This document shows, one piece after another, positions 50,847-59,990 of a stretch of DNA of 64,000 nt (position 1 is its first letter; each line of letters begins with the position of its first letter). The stretch spans positions 2,973,241-3,037,240 of the forward strand of contig NZ_JAUSQZ010000001.1 of NCBI RefSeq assembly GCF_030811555.1, read 5' to 3'. The DNA is from Kineosporia succinea. Its GTDB lineage: Bacteria; Actinomycetota; Actinomycetes; Actinomycetales; Kineosporiaceae. Both the position numbers and the translations under genes were made by a program. Below the pieces are notes generated by a model. It ran no database searches and was not told the origin of the DNA. It saw nothing but the letters and a program-made list of their open reading frames with translations.

Positions 50847-51872
50847 ATGAAAGCCGTGCAGTACCGCACGATCGGCAAGGGGCCCGAGGTCGTCGAGGTC
50901 GAGAAGCCGGTGCCCGGCCCGGGCCAGGTCCTGCTGAAGGTCACTGCGGCCGGCCTGTGTCACTCCGACGAGCTGGTCATGTCCGTGCCCGATGCGCTGG
51001 GCTACGAGCTGCCGATGACGCTGGGCCACGAGCCCGCCGGCATCGTGGAGGAGCTGGGCCAGGGCGCCACCGGCGTCGAGGTCGGCACGCCGGTCATCGT
51101 CTACGGCTGCTGGGGCTGCGGCGTCTGCGAAATGTGCGCCGCCGGAAAGGAAAACCTCTGCCTGCGGGGCATGACCTCGCCCGGGCTGGGCTCCGACGGG
51201 GCGATGGCCGACTACATGGTCGTGGACACGCCGCGTCACCTGGTGCCGATCGGTGACCTCGACCCGGTGCGCGCCGCGTCGCTCACCGACGCCGCGCTGA
51301 CCCCCTACCAGGCCATCCTCTCCGTGCTGCCGAAGCTGCACGGCGGCACCACCACGGTCGTGCTCGGGGTCGGCGGTCTCGGTCACGTGGCCGTTCAGCT
51401 GCTGCGTGAGCTCACCGGCACGCGCATCGTGGCGATGGACGTGGCGCCCGAAAAGCTCGAGCTGGCCAAGGAGTGCGGCGCGCACGAGGTGCTGCCGTCC
51501 GGCCCGGAGGCCGCGGCCGAGATCAAGAAGATGACGAACGGCCGCGGCGCCAACGTCATCTTCGACTTCGTCGGCATCGACAAGACCAGCGAACTGGCCC
51601 TGGCCTGCGCCGGTTACGAGTCGCACATCGTGATCGTCGGTGCCGGCGGTGGCGGCGTGAAGATCGGCTTCCTGAACGCGCCGTACAACATCAACGTGTC
51701 CACGTCGCTGTGGGGCGGCCGGGCCGAGCTGACCGAGCTCGTGACCATGGCCCAGCGTGGCCAGATCCACGTGCAGACGCGCTCTTTCAGCCTGGATGAG
51801 GTCCCCAAGGCCTACCAGCTGCTGCACGAGGGTGCGATCATCGGCCGCGCGGTCGGCGTGCCCTCACTCTGA
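50847..51872 (+). CDS. Zinc-dependent alcohol dehydrogenase
   Basis: 341-residue MDR enzyme. Catalytic zinc: AAGLCHSDE and LGHEPAG (GHE). Structural zinc: GCWGCGVCEMCAAGKENLC, four cysteines. Rossmann loop GVGGLGHVA with Asp at the end of beta2 (VAMDVAPEK), indicating NAD preference. Similar to AdhP-like and secondary alcohol dehydrogenases; substrate open. ATG 50847 follows GGGAGAGAG. Convergent with pta. Confidence 0.88.
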   Translation: MKAVQYRTIGKGPEVVEVEKPVPGPGQVLLKVTAAGLCHSDELVMSVPDALGYELPMTLGHEPAGIVEELGQGATGVEVGTPVIVYGCWGCGVCEMCAAGKENLCLRGMTSPGLGSDGAMADYMVVDTPRHLVPIGDLDPVRAASLTDAALTPYQAILSVLPKLHGGTTTVVLGVGGLGHVAVQLLRELTGTRIVAMDVAPEKLELAKECGAHEVLPSGPEAAAEIKKMTNGRGANVIFDFVGIDKTSELALACAGYESHIVIVGAGGGGVKIGFLNAPYNINVSTSLWGGRAELTELVTMAQRGQIHVQTRSFSLDEVPKAYQLLHEGAIIGRAVGVPSL

Positions 51873-51883
51873 AAACCCTTGTC

Positions 51884-51930
51884 GATGAACGGCGCCCCGG
51901 CCACTTCAGGTGACCGGGGCGTCGTTCATC
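51884..51930. terminator. Bidirectional terminator adh/pta
   Basis: Arms from 51884 (GATGAACG-CGCCCCGG) and ending 51930 (CCGGGGCG-CGTTCATC) with two mismatches and a 5-nt loop, between convergent stops. Confidence 0.75.
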
Positions 51931-51936
51931 GGCGGT

Positions 51937-54015
51937 TCAGTCGCGCTGGCTGGCCTGGATCGCCGTGAGGGCGATGGTGTAGACGATGTCGTCGACCAGG
52001 GCGCCGCGGCTCAGGTCGTTGACCGGCTTGGCCAGACCCTGCAGCATCGGGCCGATGCTGATGACGTCGGCGCTGCGCTGCACCGCCTTGTAGGTGGTGT
52101 TGCCGGTGTTCAGGTCGGGGAACACGAACACCGTGGCGCGGCCGGCGACAGGGCTGTCGGGGGCCTTGCTCTTCGCGACCGACGCGATGGCCGCGGCGTC
52201 GTACTGCAGCGGGCCGTCGGCCACCAGCTCGGGGGCGCGCTCGTGCAGGATCTTCGTGGCCTCGGTGACGGCCGCGACATCGGTGCCCGAACCCGACGAG
52301 CCGGTGCTGAAGCTGATCATCGCCACCCGCGGCTCGATGCCGAAAGCCTCGGCGGAACGGGCACTCTGGATCGCGATGTCGGCCAGCTGCGACGGCGTCG
52401 GGTTGGGGTTCACCGCGCAGTCGCCGTAGATCACGACCTCGTCGGGCAGGCACATGAAGAACACCGACGAGACCAGCTCGGCCCCCGGCGCCGTGCCCAG
52501 CAGCTGCAGGGCCGGGCGCACGGTGGCGGCGGTGGTGTGCACCGCGCCGGCGACCAGGCCGTCCACCTCGTCGAGGCGCAGCATCATCGTGCCCAGCGTG
52601 ATCGGGTCGGAGAGCTCGTCGGCGGCCCGCTCCGGGGTCATGCCCTTGTGCTTGCGGGCCTCGACCATCTTGTCGATGTAGCGCTGGTCGACCTTCGTCG
52701 GGTCGATGATCTCCAGGTCGGCGGGCAGCTTCAGGCCCATGCCCTCGGCCTGCTTGTGCACCTCGGCCTCGGGCGCGAGCAGCACGCACTTGGCGATGCC
52801 GCGCGTCTGGCAGGTCACGGCCGCGCGCAGGGTGCGCGGCTCGGCGCCCTCGGGCAGCACGATGCGCTTCGAGACGGCCCGGGCCCGGGTGGTCAGCCGG
52901 TGCCGGAACGCGGGCGGGCTGACCCGGGCCAGGTGCGTGGCGGTCGGCAGGTCGGCCAGCCAGCCCGGGTCGAGCGAGGCGGCCACCGTGGACGCGGCCA
53001 TCCGGGCCCGCTCGGTGTCGTCGAAGGGGATGTCCGGGTCGAAAGAGTTCAGGATGAGCGCGGTCTCGTAGCTGTACTCGTCGGTGAGCAGGATCGGCAG
53101 GCCGGTCGCGGCGGCCGGCTTGCACAGCTCCCACACCCGCGGGTCGGGCTCGATGCCCACCGTCAGCAGCAGACCCGCCAGCCGCACCCCGTTCATCGCG
53201 GCCAGGCACACCCCGAGGATCACGTCGGCGCGGTCACCGGGCACGACCACCAGCCGGCCCTCGCGCAGCAACGGCAGCATGCCCTGCACCGACTGCGCGG
53301 CGATGATCACGTCTTTCACGCGGCGGCCGGAATCGCCCTCGCTGAGCACCTTCACGTCGAGGTCGGCGACCAGGTCCTTGGTGCGGGGCCAGGTCAGCTC
53401 GTCTTTCGCGGGCACCGCCCCGGCCAGCCGCAGACCCACGTCGGCCATCGCGTGGTGCAGCTCGGCCTTCTGCTGCGGGGACGACGCGGTGACCTTGCTG
53501 ACGATGCCGCCGATCACCCGGTCGTGCTCACCGCCGCGGTAGGTCTGCGCCGTGATCGACATCGACTCGGCCAGGCGGGACACGTCGCCGTCCACGTCGG
53601 CCGCGCTGACCAGCACCACGTCGGCGTCGAAGGCCTTGGCCAGGGCCAGGTTGACCCGGCCGGAGTAGACCCCGCCGGGACCACTGGCCAGACCCTCGAC
53701 CACGATCACGTCGTGCGCCGACAGCAGCGGCTCGGCGGCCTCCACGGCCTGCTGCATGAGGATGTCGAGGCTGTTCTCGCTGAGCAGCTTCTCGACCTGC
53801 TTCGCGGGCAGCGGCTCCGGGGGCTCGAGCGACGAGATCAGCCGGATCAGCGCGGTGGAGGTGTCGCTGGCCTCGCCCCGGGCACGGAACTGGGCCAGGG
53901 GCTTGAAGAAGCCGACGTTCACCCCCCGCTGCTGCAGGGCGGCGACCACGCCGAGGCAGGTGGTGGTGAGACCGGAGCCGTGTCCGGTGGGGACCATCAG
54001 CAGGGTGCGGGTCAT
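51937..54015 (-). CDS. pta: Phosphate acetyltransferase, long form
   Basis: 692 residues, the long actinobacterial/enteric type. N-terminal P-loop/BioD-like domain (VPTGHGSGLTTTCLG), central DRTGG-like region (PGDRADVILG), C-terminal PTA catalytic domain from about 365 (RIVLPEGAEPRTLRA, STGSSGSGTDV, VFPDLNTGNTTYKAVQRS). Converts acetyl-CoA and Pi to acetyl phosphate. ATG 54015 has GGAG six nt upstream. No ackA in the window. Upstream 54016-54242 is non-coding and should hold its promoter. Confidence 0.92.
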   Translation of the reverse strand: MTRTLLMVPTGHGSGLTTTCLGVVAALQQRGVNVGFFKPLAQFRARGEASDTSTALIRLISSLEPPEPLPAKQVEKLLSENSLDILMQQAVEAAEPLLSAHDVIVVEGLASGPGGVYSGRVNLALAKAFDADVVLVSAADVDGDVSRLAESMSITAQTYRGGEHDRVIGGIVSKVTASSPQQKAELHHAMADVGLRLAGAVPAKDELTWPRTKDLVADLDVKVLSEGDSGRRVKDVIIAAQSVQGMLPLLREGRLVVVPGDRADVILGVCLAAMNGVRLAGLLLTVGIEPDPRVWELCKPAAATGLPILLTDEYSYETALILNSFDPDIPFDDTERARMAASTVAASLDPGWLADLPTATHLARVSPPAFRHRLTTRARAVSKRIVLPEGAEPRTLRAAVTCQTRGIAKCVLLAPEAEVHKQAEGMGLKLPADLEIIDPTKVDQRYIDKMVEARKHKGMTPERAADELSDPITLGTMMLRLDEVDGLVAGAVHTTAATVRPALQLLGTAPGAELVSSVFFMCLPDEVVIYGDCAVNPNPTPSQLADIAIQSARSAEAFGIEPRVAMISFSTGSSGSGTDVAAVTEATKILHERAPELVADGPLQYDAAAIASVAKSKAPDSPVAGRATVFVFPDLNTGNTTYKAVQRSADVISIGPMLQGLAKPVNDLSRGALVDDIVYTIALTAIQASQRD

Positions 54016-54242
54016 GGAGCACTCCAAAAACAGGACGGCGCGCTGCTCGCGACCAGCCTGCCTTGTGAGTGACCAGCCTGCCCTGCGAAAGGCCCCCTCG
54101 CCTTCCCGGTTCTACGAGCAGATGTCTGGACAGGACGTTACTCGTGGGACAGACGTCCCGGATCGCCCGGGCCCTCCAGCCGCGCCCCGATTTCGTGATC
54201 ATCGGCACGAAGTGGCGTTGGCCTCACCGAATCCGGGTGTCT

Positions 54243-56072
54243 TCAGGCCGAGAGGGCCTCCAGCACCTGCTCGCCGTACTTCTCCAGCTTGGCCTGACCC
54301 ACCCCGTCGACCGTGCCCAGCTGCTCGAGCGTGCCCGGCCGCAGGGTGGCGATCTGCCGGAGCGTCTTGTCGTGGAAGATCACGTAGGCAGGCAGGCCCT
54401 GCTCCTTCGCCACCCCGCCCCGCCAGGCCCGCAGCTTCTCGAACACCGGCGCGGCCTCGGGCGGCAGGTCGACGACCGGCGCCTTGGCCCGGCCCCCGCC
54501 CGAGCCCGAACCCCGCGAGGGCTTCTCCGGCTCGGTGCGCATCATGACCTCGCGCTCGCGGCGCAGCACCGACGAACTGGCCTCGGTGAGCGTGAGCGTG
54601 CTGTATTCGCCCTCGACCGCCAGCAGGTTCTTGGCCAGCAGCTGGCGCACCACACCACGCCACTGCGTCTCGCTCAGGTCGGTGCCGATACCGAACACAC
54701 TCAGCTGGTCGTGCCGGAACTTGGTGACCTTCTCGGTCTTCTTGCCGAGCAGGATGTCGATGGACTGGCCCGCGCCGAACTTCTGGTTGCGCTCGCTCTG
54801 CAGGCGGTAGACGGTGCTGAGCAGTTTCTGGGCCGGGACCGTGCCGTCCCAGGTCTGCGGCGGCGTGAGGCAGGTGTCGCAGTTGCCGCACGCCTCGGCC
54901 TGCTCGCCGAAGTAGTTGAGCAGCTGCACCCGCCGGCAGTCGACGGTCTCGCAGAGCGCCAGCATCGCGTCGAGGTGGCCCGACAGCATGCGCCGGTGGG
55001 CCAGGTCGCCCTCCGAACTGTCGATCATGCGGCGCTGCTGCACCACGTCGGCCATGCCGTAGGCCATCCAGGCGGTGGAGGGCTGGCCGTCACGCCCGGC
55101 CCGGCCGGTCTCCTGGTAGTAGCCCTCGATCGACTTGGGCAGGTCGAGGTGCACCACGAACCGCACGTCGGGCTTGTCGATGCCCATGCCGAACGCGATG
55201 GTCGCGACCATGACCAGCCCGTCTTCCCGCAGGAACCGGGACTGGTTGGTCGCGCGCACGCTCTGCGGCAGGCCTGCGTGGTAGGGCAGCGCCGGGATCC
55301 CGGCCGCGCTCAGCGTCTCGGCCGTCTTCTCCACCGAGTTGCGCGACAGGCAGTAGACGATGCCCGCCTCGCCGTTGTGCTCGGTGCGCAGCAGGTCGAG
55401 CAGCTGCTTGCTCGGCGAGTTCTTGGGCACGATGCGGTACTGGATGTTGGGCCGGTCGAAGCTAGCGACGAAGTGCTTGGCCTCACGCAGGTTCAGCCGC
55501 TGCGCGATCTCCTCGTGGGTGCGGGTGGTGGCCGTGGCCGTGAGCGCGATGCGGGGCACCTCGGGCCAGCGCTCGTGCAGCATCGACAGGGCCAGGTAGT
55601 CGGGCCGGAAGTCGTGCCCCCACTGGGCCACGCAGTGTGCCTCGTCGATGGCGAAGAGCGCGATGTTGCCCTGCTCGAGCAGCCGCCAGGTGGCCGACGT
55701 GCCGCCGCCGAGCGCCTCGGGGGCCAGGTAGAGCAGGTCGAGTTCGCCGTCGAGAAAGGCCTTCTCGACCTGACGGCGGGTCTCGTAGTCCTGACTGGAG
55801 TTGAGGAAGCCGGCCCGCACCCCGAGCGCGGTGAGGGCGTCGACCTGGTCTTGCATGAGCGCGATGAGCGGCGAGATCACCACGCCGACGCCCTCGCGCA
55901 CCAGCGAGGGCACCTGGTAGCAGAGCGACTTGCCACCACCGGTGGGCATCAGCACCAGCGCGTCGCCGCCCGAGATCACCTGGTCGACGATCTCGCGCTG
56001 GCTGCCCCGGAACGCGTCGTAGCCCCAGACCCGGTGCAGTACCTCGAGAGCAGGATCCTTCTCCGCAGTCAC
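54243..56072 (-). CDS. recQ: ATP-dependent DNA helicase RecQ
   Basis: 609-residue SF2 helicase for recombination and fork repair. Motif I LMPTGGGKSLCYQ, DEAH box IDEAHCVAQWGHDFRPDY, TATATT, ETGRAGRDGQ (motif VI), RQC zinc cysteines CETVDC...CGNCDTC, C-terminal HRDC from about 525. GTG 56072 is used: an upstream extension would overlap the divergent gene and is not helicase-like. No ribosome site; TAGACT lies 8 nt upstream, suggesting a leaderless transcript. Confidence 0.93.
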   Translation of the reverse strand: MTAEKDPALEVLHRVWGYDAFRGSQREIVDQVISGGDALVLMPTGGGKSLCYQVPSLVREGVGVVISPLIALMQDQVDALTALGVRAGFLNSSQDYETRRQVEKAFLDGELDLLYLAPEALGGGTSATWRLLEQGNIALFAIDEAHCVAQWGHDFRPDYLALSMLHERWPEVPRIALTATATTRTHEEIAQRLNLREAKHFVASFDRPNIQYRIVPKNSPSKQLLDLLRTEHNGEAGIVYCLSRNSVEKTAETLSAAGIPALPYHAGLPQSVRATNQSRFLREDGLVMVATIAFGMGIDKPDVRFVVHLDLPKSIEGYYQETGRAGRDGQPSTAWMAYGMADVVQQRRMIDSSEGDLAHRRMLSGHLDAMLALCETVDCRRVQLLNYFGEQAEACGNCDTCLTPPQTWDGTVPAQKLLSTVYRLQSERNQKFGAGQSIDILLGKKTEKVTKFRHDQLSVFGIGTDLSETQWRGVVRQLLAKNLLAVEGEYSTLTLTEASSSVLRREREVMMRTEPEKPSRGSGSGGGRAKAPVVDLPPEAAPVFEKLRAWRGGVAKEQGLPAYVIFHDKTLRQIATLRPGTLEQLGTVDGVGQAKLEKYGEQVLEALSA

Positions 56073-56177
56073 CCGGGCGAGTCTAGGTGAGTCGTCCGAC
56101 AGTTCTGGGCGCCCTGTGGATAACTGGAGGGGCGTCCAGCGTTGTGGACGATGGACGACGAGTGCATCGGGGAGGCC

Positions 56178-56690
56178 ATGACCGAGAAGAAACCCGCCTA
56201 CATGCGGCACGAGGACTGGGTCGAGCGGCAGCTGCGCGAGGCCCGCGAACGCGGTGCCTTCGACAACCTCGAGGGCATGGGCAAGCCCCTGCGCACCGAT
56301 CTCGCCACCCCGTTCTCGGCCCAGCAGTGGGCCCGCGACTGGATCGAGCGCGAGGGCGGTGACCTGGCGGCCCTGCTGCCGCCCCTGCTGGTGCTGCGCA
56401 AGGAACGCGCGGCCCTGCACCAGACCCTGCCCGCGTTCCGCACCGAGAAGGAGCTGCGGGAGACCGTCGCCGACTTCAACCACCGCCTCCTCGACGAGTA
56501 CCGCCGCCCGATGGACGGCCCACTGATCGCGGTCGGGGTGATCGACGCCGACGAGATCGTCGCGGCCTGGCGTCTCGTCCGTCCGCGACCCGAACCCGAG
56601 GCGCCGCCGGAAGCCCCGGCGACCACCTCGTCCCTCATGAGCCGTCTGCGCGGGATCGGGCGACGAGGCCGGATCCGGCCCAGAGGCTGA
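56178..56690 (+). CDS. DUF1992 (DnaJ-C28-like) protein
   Basis: 170 residues. The DUF1992 core is clear: HEDWVERQLREARERGAFDNLEGMGKPL and IDADEIVAAWR. Cytoplasmic, function unknown in bacteria; the eukaryotic homologue is the DnaJ-like DNAJC28 without its J domain. Start ATG 56178 has GGGGAGG just upstream; ATG 56151 is the alternative. A basic Arg-rich C-terminus follows. Confidence 0.85.
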   Translation: MTEKKPAYMRHEDWVERQLREARERGAFDNLEGMGKPLRTDLATPFSAQQWARDWIEREGGDLAALLPPLLVLRKERAALHQTLPAFRTEKELRETVADFNHRLLDEYRRPMDGPLIAVGVIDADEIVAAWRLVRPRPEPEAPPEAPATTSSLMSRLRGIGRRGRIRPRG

Positions 56691-57022
56691 ACCTCAAGCT
56701 GTGACCTGGATCTCTCGATCCAGAACAGTGAGACGCACATCTCAAACCAGCCATAGGGGCAGGGCAAACCCTGGCTACGCCCGTTCTTGTGAAGCGGCGG
56801 TGAAGCCGAGTCGGGCTCAAAGCCGGTCAACAACGGTCAAAACCCGCCCGCTGGGCCCGCGATCGTCGCCGTACTCAGTAACGCGGACGTCACGAAGGGG
56901 ATGACGCATGCCCAAAACCAGGGCCTTTTCGTATGCGAAGTCGTATGCGAAAGTTCACTCACGACGTCGCCCCACCATCGACGGCCTCCACGGCCGGGCC
57001 GGATCAAGCGGATCGGACCCTC
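56691..57022 (+). promoter_or_regulatory. 332-bp leader of the ABC-hydantoinase operon with tandem operators
   Basis: No gene. Direct repeats TCGTATGCGAA at 56929-56939 and 56941-56951 (period 12), each a near palindrome TTCG....CGAA, lie about 75-95 nt before the start codon. A second pair CGGTCAA at 56824-56830 and 56834-56840 (period 10) lies further up. The former are likely repressor or activator sites; the latter may be half-sites. Confidence 0.55.
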
Positions 57023-58123
57023 ATGAACAGCAGCAGCCTCACCCGTCGCGGGTTCTTCGGCGCGAGCGCACTCGCCGGCCTGGCCGGTCTGGCCGCCTGC
57101 GGCTCGCCCGGCGGATCCTCCACCGGCGGTTCGAGCGGCGGCAGCACCAAGATCACGATGTTCCACTGGGCCGGTGCCCAGGCGACCGTGCCGGAGAAGG
57201 TCGGTGACGCGTTCGCGAAGGCCAACGGCGTCGAGGTGGCCTACATCGAGGGCACCAACGCCGACACCTTCCCCAAGCTGGTCTCGTCGGTGCAGATCAA
57301 CAAGAACTCCCCGCTGCTGAACCTGGGCTTCTTCAACGGCCAGAGCTTCGCGCAGGGCAACGCCTCGGACCTGTGGTCGCCGATCCCGGCGAGCGTCACC
57401 GCGATCGACGCGGTCAACAGCAAGTACCAGATCGCCGACCGCCGTGGCGCTTTCATGGTGATGGACGCGATGGGCCTGATCTACAGCAAGAAGGCGTTCA
57501 AGACCCCGCCCACCTCGTGGATGGACCTGTTCGACAGCGCGTACAAGGGCAAGGTCACCACCTGGGACGCCCCGGCGTTCAGCGTGAACGCCCTGCCGGT
57601 CGTCGCCAAGCTCAACGGCGGCTCCGAGAGCGACCTGACGCCGGGCATCGAGATCTTCTCGAAGGCGGCCAAGGCCGGGCAGTTCCACGGTTTCATCGCC
57701 TCGATCGACGCCCTGCGCCAGCAGCTGAACTCCGGCGAGGTCGTGATCGCGCCGGGCTTCCAGGGGGTCGCCCAGCCCTGGATCGACGCCGGTGACGACA
57801 TCGGTTTCGTCGCGCCGAGCGAGGGGCTGATGGCCTTCCCCGAGGGCTTCCAGCTGGTCAAGGGCTCTTCCGAGGCTCAGCTCGAACAGTCGGCCGCATT
57901 GCTGGGCGAGCTGTTCACGCCGGAGAACGTGGCCGAGTACTGCAACCTCAACGGCCTGATCCCGCTGGTCGAGGGCGCGCAGCTGAAGGACGAGCTGGCC
58001 GACAAGGAGACCTTCCAGCTCTCCGCGGTCGAGTCGGCCATCCAGATCGACTGGGCCACGCTGGTGGAGAACATCGAAAGCGCCACGACCGCCTGGAACA
58101 AGGACGTGAAGGCCAACATCTGA
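57023..58123 (+). CDS. ABC transporter substrate-binding lipoprotein (PotD-like, Tat)
   Basis: 366 residues. Tat signal LTRRGFFGASALAGLAGL ending in a lipobox LAAC, so it is exported folded and then lipid-anchored. Gly/Ser tether, then a type-II periplasmic-binding fold with ITMFHWAG, WMDLFDSAYKGKV and IAPGFQGVAQPWIDAGDD, matching spermidine/putrescine-type binding proteins. Real ligand unknown; the downstream HyuAB genes hint at a cyclic amide or N-substituted amino acid. ATG 57023 has a weak GGATCGGA site. Stop overlaps the ATPase start (TGATG). Confidence 0.87.
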   Translation: MNSSSLTRRGFFGASALAGLAGLAACGSPGGSSTGGSSGGSTKITMFHWAGAQATVPEKVGDAFAKANGVEVAYIEGTNADTFPKLVSSVQINKNSPLLNLGFFNGQSFAQGNASDLWSPIPASVTAIDAVNSKYQIADRRGAFMVMDAMGLIYSKKAFKTPPTSWMDLFDSAYKGKVTTWDAPAFSVNALPVVAKLNGGSESDLTPGIEIFSKAAKAGQFHGFIASIDALRQQLNSGEVVIAPGFQGVAQPWIDAGDDIGFVAPSEGLMAFPEGFQLVKGSSEAQLEQSAALLGELFTPENVAEYCNLNGLIPLVEGAQLKDELADKETFQLSAVESAIQIDWATLVENIESATTAWNKDVKANI

Positions 58124-59169
58124 TGGGTGACTTCGGGGCCAGCTCGGTCGAGATCAAGGACGTCACGCGCTCGTTCGACGGGCAGCGCGTGCTCGGTCCG
58201 ATCAGTCTCAGTATCTCCAGCAGCAGTTTCCACTGCCTGCTGGGGCCTTCGGGATGCGGCAAGACCACCTTGTTGCGCATCATGGCCGGGCTGGACACCC
58301 CCGACACCGGCGTCGTCTCGATCGGCGGCTCCGACCACACCCGCACGTCGGCCCACAGGCGGCCGACCAACCTGGTGTTCCAGTCGGGCGCGCTGTTCCC
58401 GCACCTCACGGTCGCGCAGAACGTCGAGTTCGGGCTGCGTACCGACCGGCGGACGCCCCGGGGCGAGTCCCGCGCGCGGGTCACCGAGATCCTCGACCTG
58501 GTGGACATGGGGCAGTACGCCGACCGCAGCCCCGCCACCCTGTCGGGCGGGCAGCGGCAGCGGGTCGCGATCGCCCGCGCCCTGGTGCGCCGGCCCGACG
58601 TGCTCCTGCTCGACGAGCCGCTCTCCGCACTGGATCTGGCGCTGCAGCTGCGGATGCGCCGCGAACTGCGGCGCTGGCAGCAGGAAACCGGCACCACGTT
58701 CGTCTGCGTCACCCACAACCAGGCCGAGGCGATGGAACTCGCCGACGAGATCGCGGTGATGAACGCCGGGGTCGTGGAGCAGTCGGGCAGCGCCCGGGAA
58801 CTGTACGAGCAGCCGGTGAGCCGGTTCGTGGCCTCGTTCATCGGTGAGAACAACGTCTTCGACGGCCTTTCCGCCGTGGACGGCGGCCAGAGCGCGGACG
58901 GGCTGTTCTTCCCCGGTGGCCCGGCCTCGTCACTCGCCGTGCGTCCCGAGGCGATCCAGCTCCTGGCCGTCGACGACCCCCGCGCCCACGGCGTCGCCCG
59001 GGTGCTGACCACCAGCTTCACCGGCAAGAGCGTGCGGGTCTCGCTGAACACCTCCACCGGGCGCGAGGTGCTGGCCGAGCTGGCCCCGGGCGCCACGTCG
59101 GCGCAGGCCGGCGACCGGGTGGGCGTCGGATTCGAGGCGGCCGCGGTGCGCCGGTTCGGGTCCCGATGA
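58123..59169 (+). CDS. ABC transporter ATPase (PotA-like)
   Basis: 348 residues. Walker A GPSGCGKTTLL, Q-loop LVFQSGALFP, signature LSGGQRQRVAIARAL, Walker B VLLLDEPLSALD and switch His in CVTHNQ; C-terminal TOBE domain (VRPEAIQLL). Powers the importer. Overlaps its neighbours at both ends. Confidence 0.92.
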   Translation: MGDFGASSVEIKDVTRSFDGQRVLGPISLSISSSSFHCLLGPSGCGKTTLLRIMAGLDTPDTGVVSIGGSDHTRTSAHRRPTNLVFQSGALFPHLTVAQNVEFGLRTDRRTPRGESRARVTEILDLVDMGQYADRSPATLSGGQRQRVAIARALVRRPDVLLLDEPLSALDLALQLRMRRELRRWQQETGTTFVCVTHNQAEAMELADEIAVMNAGVVEQSGSARELYEQPVSRFVASFIGENNVFDGLSAVDGGQSADGLFFPGGPASSLAVRPEAIQLLAVDDPRAHGVARVLTTSFTGKSVRVSLNTSTGREVLAELAPGATSAQAGDRVGVGFEAAAVRRFGSR

Positions 59170-59990
59170 CCAGGCGCCGCAACCGGGCCACGCTGCTCGT
59201 CCTTCCCGGCGTGGTCTACCTGGCCATCGCCTTCCTCACCGTGGTCGCGCTGCTCGTCTCGTACAGCGTGCGCGTGGAGAAGACCGCGGTGCTCCTCGCG
59301 CCCTTCGACCTGACCACCTGGTCCACGGCGCTGGGTGACTCCTACCTCTGGTCGACCGTCGGCACCACGCTGCGGCTCGGCCTGATCGTCAGTCTGATCA
59401 CCGTGGTCATCGCCTATCCGCTGGCCTGGTGCGTGCACACCATGAAGCGTGGCTGGGCGGCCGCCGCGATGCTGTTCGTGGTGTTCTCGCCGATCCTGGT
59501 CAGCGTGGTCGTGCGCAGCTACGGCTGGCAACTGCTGCTGCGCCCGGGCGGCCCGCTGGGCGAGACCTTCGACGGGTGGCTCTACCACGAGCCCGGCGTG
59601 ATCCTGGCGCTGGTGCACGTGGAGCTCCCGTTCGCGGTGTTCCCCATCCTCAGCTCGCTGCGCGGCATCCCGCCGGAGTACACCGAGGCCGCCGCCGACC
59701 TCGGCGCCGGCGCCCGCCAGCGGTTCACCCGGGTGCTCCTGCCCCTCACCGCGCCCGGCCTGCTGAGCGCCATGCAGCTCGTGTTCACGCTGACCATCAG
59801 CGCTTTCGCCACCCCGGCCCTGCTCGGCGGCGGCCGGGTGACCGTGCTGGCGCAGACCATCTACCAGAACATCCAGCTGCTGGCCTGGCCCCTGGCCGCC
59901 GTGCAGGCCGTGATCCTGCTGGTGCTCACGCTGATCGTGCTCACGGCCTTCGGCCTGGTGACCCGGCTGATCGCGGGAGGTGCCCGGTGA
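59166..59990 (+). CDS. ABC transporter permease (PotB-like)
   Basis: 274 residues, about six membrane helices. The EAA loop is PPEYTEAAADLGAGARQRFTRVLLPL, contacting the ATPase. Start overlaps the ATPase stop (ATGA), stop overlaps the second permease (GTGA). Confidence 0.9.
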   Translation: MTRRRNRATLLVLPGVVYLAIAFLTVVALLVSYSVRVEKTAVLLAPFDLTTWSTALGDSYLWSTVGTTLRLGLIVSLITVVIAYPLAWCVHTMKRGWAAAAMLFVVFSPILVSVVVRSYGWQLLLRPGGPLGETFDGWLYHEPGVILALVHVELPFAVFPILSSLRGIPPEYTEAAADLGAGARQRFTRVLLPLTAPGLLSAMQLVFTLTISAFATPALLGGGRVTVLAQTIYQNIQLLAWPLAAVQAVILLVLTLIVLTAFGLVTRLIAGGAR

